Positions 60,888-64,000 of a stretch of 64,000 bases of DNA are shown piece after piece. A model generated the notes under the pieces. That model was not told the DNA's origin. It made no database searches and saw only the letters and a program-made list of their open reading frames with translations. The DNA is from Cavenderia fasciculata (lineage: Eukaryota; Evosea; Eumycetozoa; Acytosteliales; Cavenderiaceae): assembly GCF_000203815.1 (NCBI RefSeq), contig NW_004457735.1:310001-374000 (forward strand), read 5' to 3'. Each line of letters starts with the position of its first letter. The first letter of the stretch is position 1. Both the position numbers and the translations under genes were made by a program.

Positions 60888-63800
60888 TTATATTAAAATG
60901 GAGGCAATGATGGATAATAAGGAGAGGATAAAGAGAGTTGAGAATGAGACAGAGGATAAGGGGGAGGCATCATTGGTTTGGGAATTTGAATCAGATTGTG
61001 AATTGTCATTTGGTGGTAGAGCTGTATCTGCTTTAATACTTAATTGACCGCCTTCAATGGAACAAGACATACCACCAACACGACATACGATAGATGAAGC
61101 TTGACAAACAATTTCGTGTGGAGCTGAACATCTGGTTGATGAAGAACTAAGGAGACCGAGACATTGGAATCCACCTGGAACATTACATTCACTGATACCT
61201 TGAGAGGTACAGTTGATTGGAGCATTGCCTGGATACTCAACCTTGAGTTTACCTGATCTGCTCAATGTACATGTTACATCAGATGATGAGGATGACGATG
61301 ATGGATCAACAGATGACGATGACCATGATGATGAGGAGGAGGATGTAGAATTACGTTGTTTAAAATAGACGTTGGTAGTGTTATAGATGACACCATTGAA
61401 TCCACCGTTGACGGGGTAGAATCCTTCAATGGCTGGGTAGTTGTTGCCAAGTGAACACATCAAATAGGTTGATGAGAAGTAAGTGATGATACAATTAGAT
61501 GTACGACCATTATAGTAACTTGTAATATTGACATTGTTAGAGTTATCACCAAAAGATCCAGTTGCTTTAAGTCCCAATGGATGTAGAATCGAAGTAAATG
61601 AACTAAAGTAAAGGTTTGGATTTGGTTTAATTTCAGGTGCTAAATAATTAAATAAATAAATTAAATTAAATTAGTTTGTTAGATGATGTTTGTGAATATT
61701 ATGTATACTCTTTATAAATATATATATTATTATTATTATTATACATACTAATATAAACAGACGAGGTTAAAGAATAATGAGAACTTGTGAGGTAGACTGG
61801 ATAAGTTGTATTGACAGGTAAACGTTGGTGTAATTGACAATTGACGAATCCAGTCCCGAAAGAAGTGACAGTCACACCGACATGATGGACTCCATTTTGG
61901 ATGGCGACAGTGGTGTTGGTGTCTAGAAGATTACCAGTGATTCTGATTGTGTTTAGAGTGCTATTATAGGTCACACTATGGATTGAATAATTGGTTGGTC
62001 CATTACCAAAGTCGAGTGTACCATTCAATACAGTAGGAGTATATCCAATTTTGATAGTGATAGTCTTGGTACCTGTTGGACGTGGACTGACGGTACATTT
62101 GAGATTGGTACTGTTAAAGCTGACAAGTGGACATGCAGTGGATTGATTGCCACCAACCCAAACTGAAACCAATGATGAATTAGCTCCAAAGAACCCATTG
62201 GCGGAGATGGTTTGGTTACCATCAAATGACAGACTTGTCAAATTGTAAGGGTGATATGCTAAAAATTAAATTATAATAATAAATAATAATAATTAATAAA
62301 TAATAATAAATAATAAATAATAAATAATTATTTTTGTACATACTAATATTGACAGTTGAATATAGAGTGTTATATTCATTTCTATAGACGATAGTATACG
62401 TATCGGTTGGTAAAAGCTGAGTTGGAAGCTGACAATCGACATGTGAAGAGCTGACAAAAGTGATAGCGCACTGATAGGTGGATGTGTTGCGTGAGATGTA
62501 GACGGATGTGTAATAGGTGTTTTCAGAGTCGACGAGAACACCAATGATTCTAATTGAGTTTAGATTGCTGTTGTAGGTGACACTATGGATTGAATAGACA
62601 ATTTTGTTAAAGTAGAGTGTACCACTCAAAACAGCGTTACTGATTCTGATGCTGACAGTCTTGTTGCCCGATGTATTACCCTGCGTTCCGCCAAAAGTAC
62701 ATCTGATAACGGAACTATTGAAACTGACGAGTTTACATGGAGTGTATTGTTCAACCCAAACTGAAACCAATGATGAATCATTTCCAAAGTATCCACGAGC
62801 AATTATTTCATTGTTATTTTGTGACAGACTATGAATATCGTAATCTGGTATTGGTAAAGATGCTAATTTAAATTAAATAAATGGGAGTTGGGAATATTAG
62901 TGAATGGAACTCCATGTTTAAACCACGATATTATTATTATTATTATTATTATTAATACATACTAATATTAACAGTAGAGTATAAAATGTAATAGGGTGAT
63001 TGAAGGGAGAGATCATAGACACCAATTGGTAAACGATCGTTTAATTGACAATTGATGAATCCAGTACCTAAAGAAGTGATGTTTAATCTTATCCATTGAG
63101 TACCGTTTTGGATCGTGACAGCGGTGTTGGTGTCTCGAAGATTACCGGTGATTCTGATTGTGTTTAGAGTGCTATTATAGGTAACACTCTGGATTGAATA
63201 ATTGGTTGGACCATTATCAAAGTCGAGTGTACCATTCAATACAGTAGGAGTATATCCAATTTTGATAGTGACAGTCCTGGTACCTGTTGGACGTGGACTG
63301 ATGGTACATCTGAGTTGGGTACTGTTGAAACTGACGAGTTTGCATGGAGTGTATTGTTCAACCAAAACTGAAACCAATGATGAATTATGTCCAAAGTATC
63401 CAGTAGCAGTGATGGTTTGGTTATAGTCAAATGAAAGACTTGTCAAATTGTAAGGTTGATATGCTACATTATTAAATAATTAAATAATAATTTAATTAAT
63501 AAATAATTAATAAATAATATAATAAATATTTATAATTTATACATACTAATATTCACAGTTGAATATATAGAGGTAAATTCATTTCTATAGACGACAGTAT
63601 ACGTATCAATTGGTACACGCTCATTCAATTGACAATAGACAAGTGAAGAGCTTACAAAGGTGACAGTGCACAAAAACCAAGCGTAGTTGTCGCGTGTGAT
63701 GTGGACGGATGTGTCATAGGTAACAGCGGTGTCGTTGAAAACACCAAGGATTACGATTGAGTTTAGAGTGCTGTTGTAGGTGACTCGGGAGATTGAATAA

Positions 63801-64000
63801 ACATTGTTAAAGTAGACTGTACCTGTCAAAACAGTGGCGTTACCGATTCTGATATTGACAGTCTTGTTGCCCGATGTATTACCCATGGTATTGTTGATAG
63901 TACATCTGAGAACAGAACTATTAAAACTGACGAGGTGACATGGAGTGTCCTCATTACTACTAATCCAAACTGAAACCAATGATGAATTATCTCCAAAATA
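60888..64000 (-). CDS. IPT/TIG-domain GPI-type surface protein D (partial, at least four repeat exons)
   Basis: The 5' end lies beyond the window. Visible exons are >64000-63547, 63463-62963 (501 bp), 62862-62344 (519 bp), 62258-61749 (510 bp) and 61639-60888. Repeat exons alternate between two subtypes: the one at 63463-62963 resembles that at 62258-61749 (VSPRPTGTKTITIKIGYTPT and ISPRPTGTRTVTIKIGYTPT), while 62862-62344 resembles the partial exon at the window edge (GNTSGNKTVSIRISNA and GNTSGNKTVNIRIGNA). So the recent duplication unit was two exons. The last exon has a TIG domain, Ser stalk, the Cys-rich module and a GPI-type tail, closely matching gene B. Intact in the part seen. Confidence 0.85.

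Noticed and set aside
1-64000. CRISPR arrays, operons or bacterial features
   Set aside because: Genes carry GT-AG introns and the only regular repeats are microsatellites and protein-coding repeats.

Overview
The window is eukaryotic and almost certainly from a dictyostelid social amoeba. It is AT-rich, its genes carry short (about 60-130 bp) AT-rich GT-AG introns, stops are mostly TAA, and its proteins carry poly-Asn, poly-Gln and poly-Ser runs. Signature dictyostelid families are present: IPT/TIG surface proteins, Cys-rich GPI-type proteins and expanded ankyrin-like families. Coding DNA looks less AT-rich than I would expect of D. discoideum, so another genus such as Cavenderia or a relative is more likely (inference). 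I see no tRNA, rRNA, CRISPR array, transposon or virus-derived element that I can support.

Layout. 0.1-7.1 kb (-): a nine-exon gene for a giant type I membrane protein with jelly-roll, discoidin-like and HEX-C-like domains. 7.35-9.7 kb (+): an ankyrin protein whose introns fall at repeat boundaries. 10.5-15.3 kb (+): an ABCC-type ABC transporter. 15.3-16.6 kb: a degenerate tandem duplication holding two copies of a 20-bp-stem hairpin and a remnant of the neighbouring gene's 3' end. 16.6-17.4 kb (-): a proline-rich protein. 18.8-20.4 kb and 22.9-24.4 kb (-): two paralogous proteins joining a degenerate Ras/Rab-like GTPase domain to ankyrin repeats, with a Cys-rich GPI-type gene between them. 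24.6-32.2 kb (+): a tandem family of one intact gene, two pseudogenes and a 5' stub, with a gene-conversion tract shared by the two pseudogenes. 32.8-39.0 kb (+): an Iml1/DEPDC5 homologue (GATOR1, TORC1 control) with one apparent frameshift. 39.0-40.6 kb (-): a second Cys-rich GPI-type protein. 41.1-45.1 kb (-): a membrane protein with fibronectin-III-like repeats and an EGF module. 45.7-47.1 kb (+): a GYF-domain splicing protein (CD2BP2/Lin1). 47.2-48.3 kb (-): a mitochondrial ubiquinol-cytochrome c reductase assembly chaperone (UQCC1/Cbp3). 48.6-49.5 kb (-) and 50.6-51.8 kb (+): two secreted proteins of unknown function. 52-64 kb (-): a tandem array of four IPT/TIG-domain surface-protein genes built from duplicated phase-1 exons, the last running off the window.

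The housekeeping genes (ABC transporter, Iml1, CD2BP2, UQCC1) are islands among fast-changing families. The ankyrin gene, the GTPase-ankyrin pair, the 24.6-32 kb family and the TIG array all show recent duplication, exon multiplication, homogenisation or decay. The most distinctive architectures are the TIG genes, built from exons that are all multiples of three and all flanked by phase-1 introns, the repeat-aligned introns of the NRTEG ankyrin gene, and the GTPase-like/ankyrin fusion lacking the G3 motif. Exon limits were read by eye from GT/AG sites and reading-frame continuity and may be off by a base or two.
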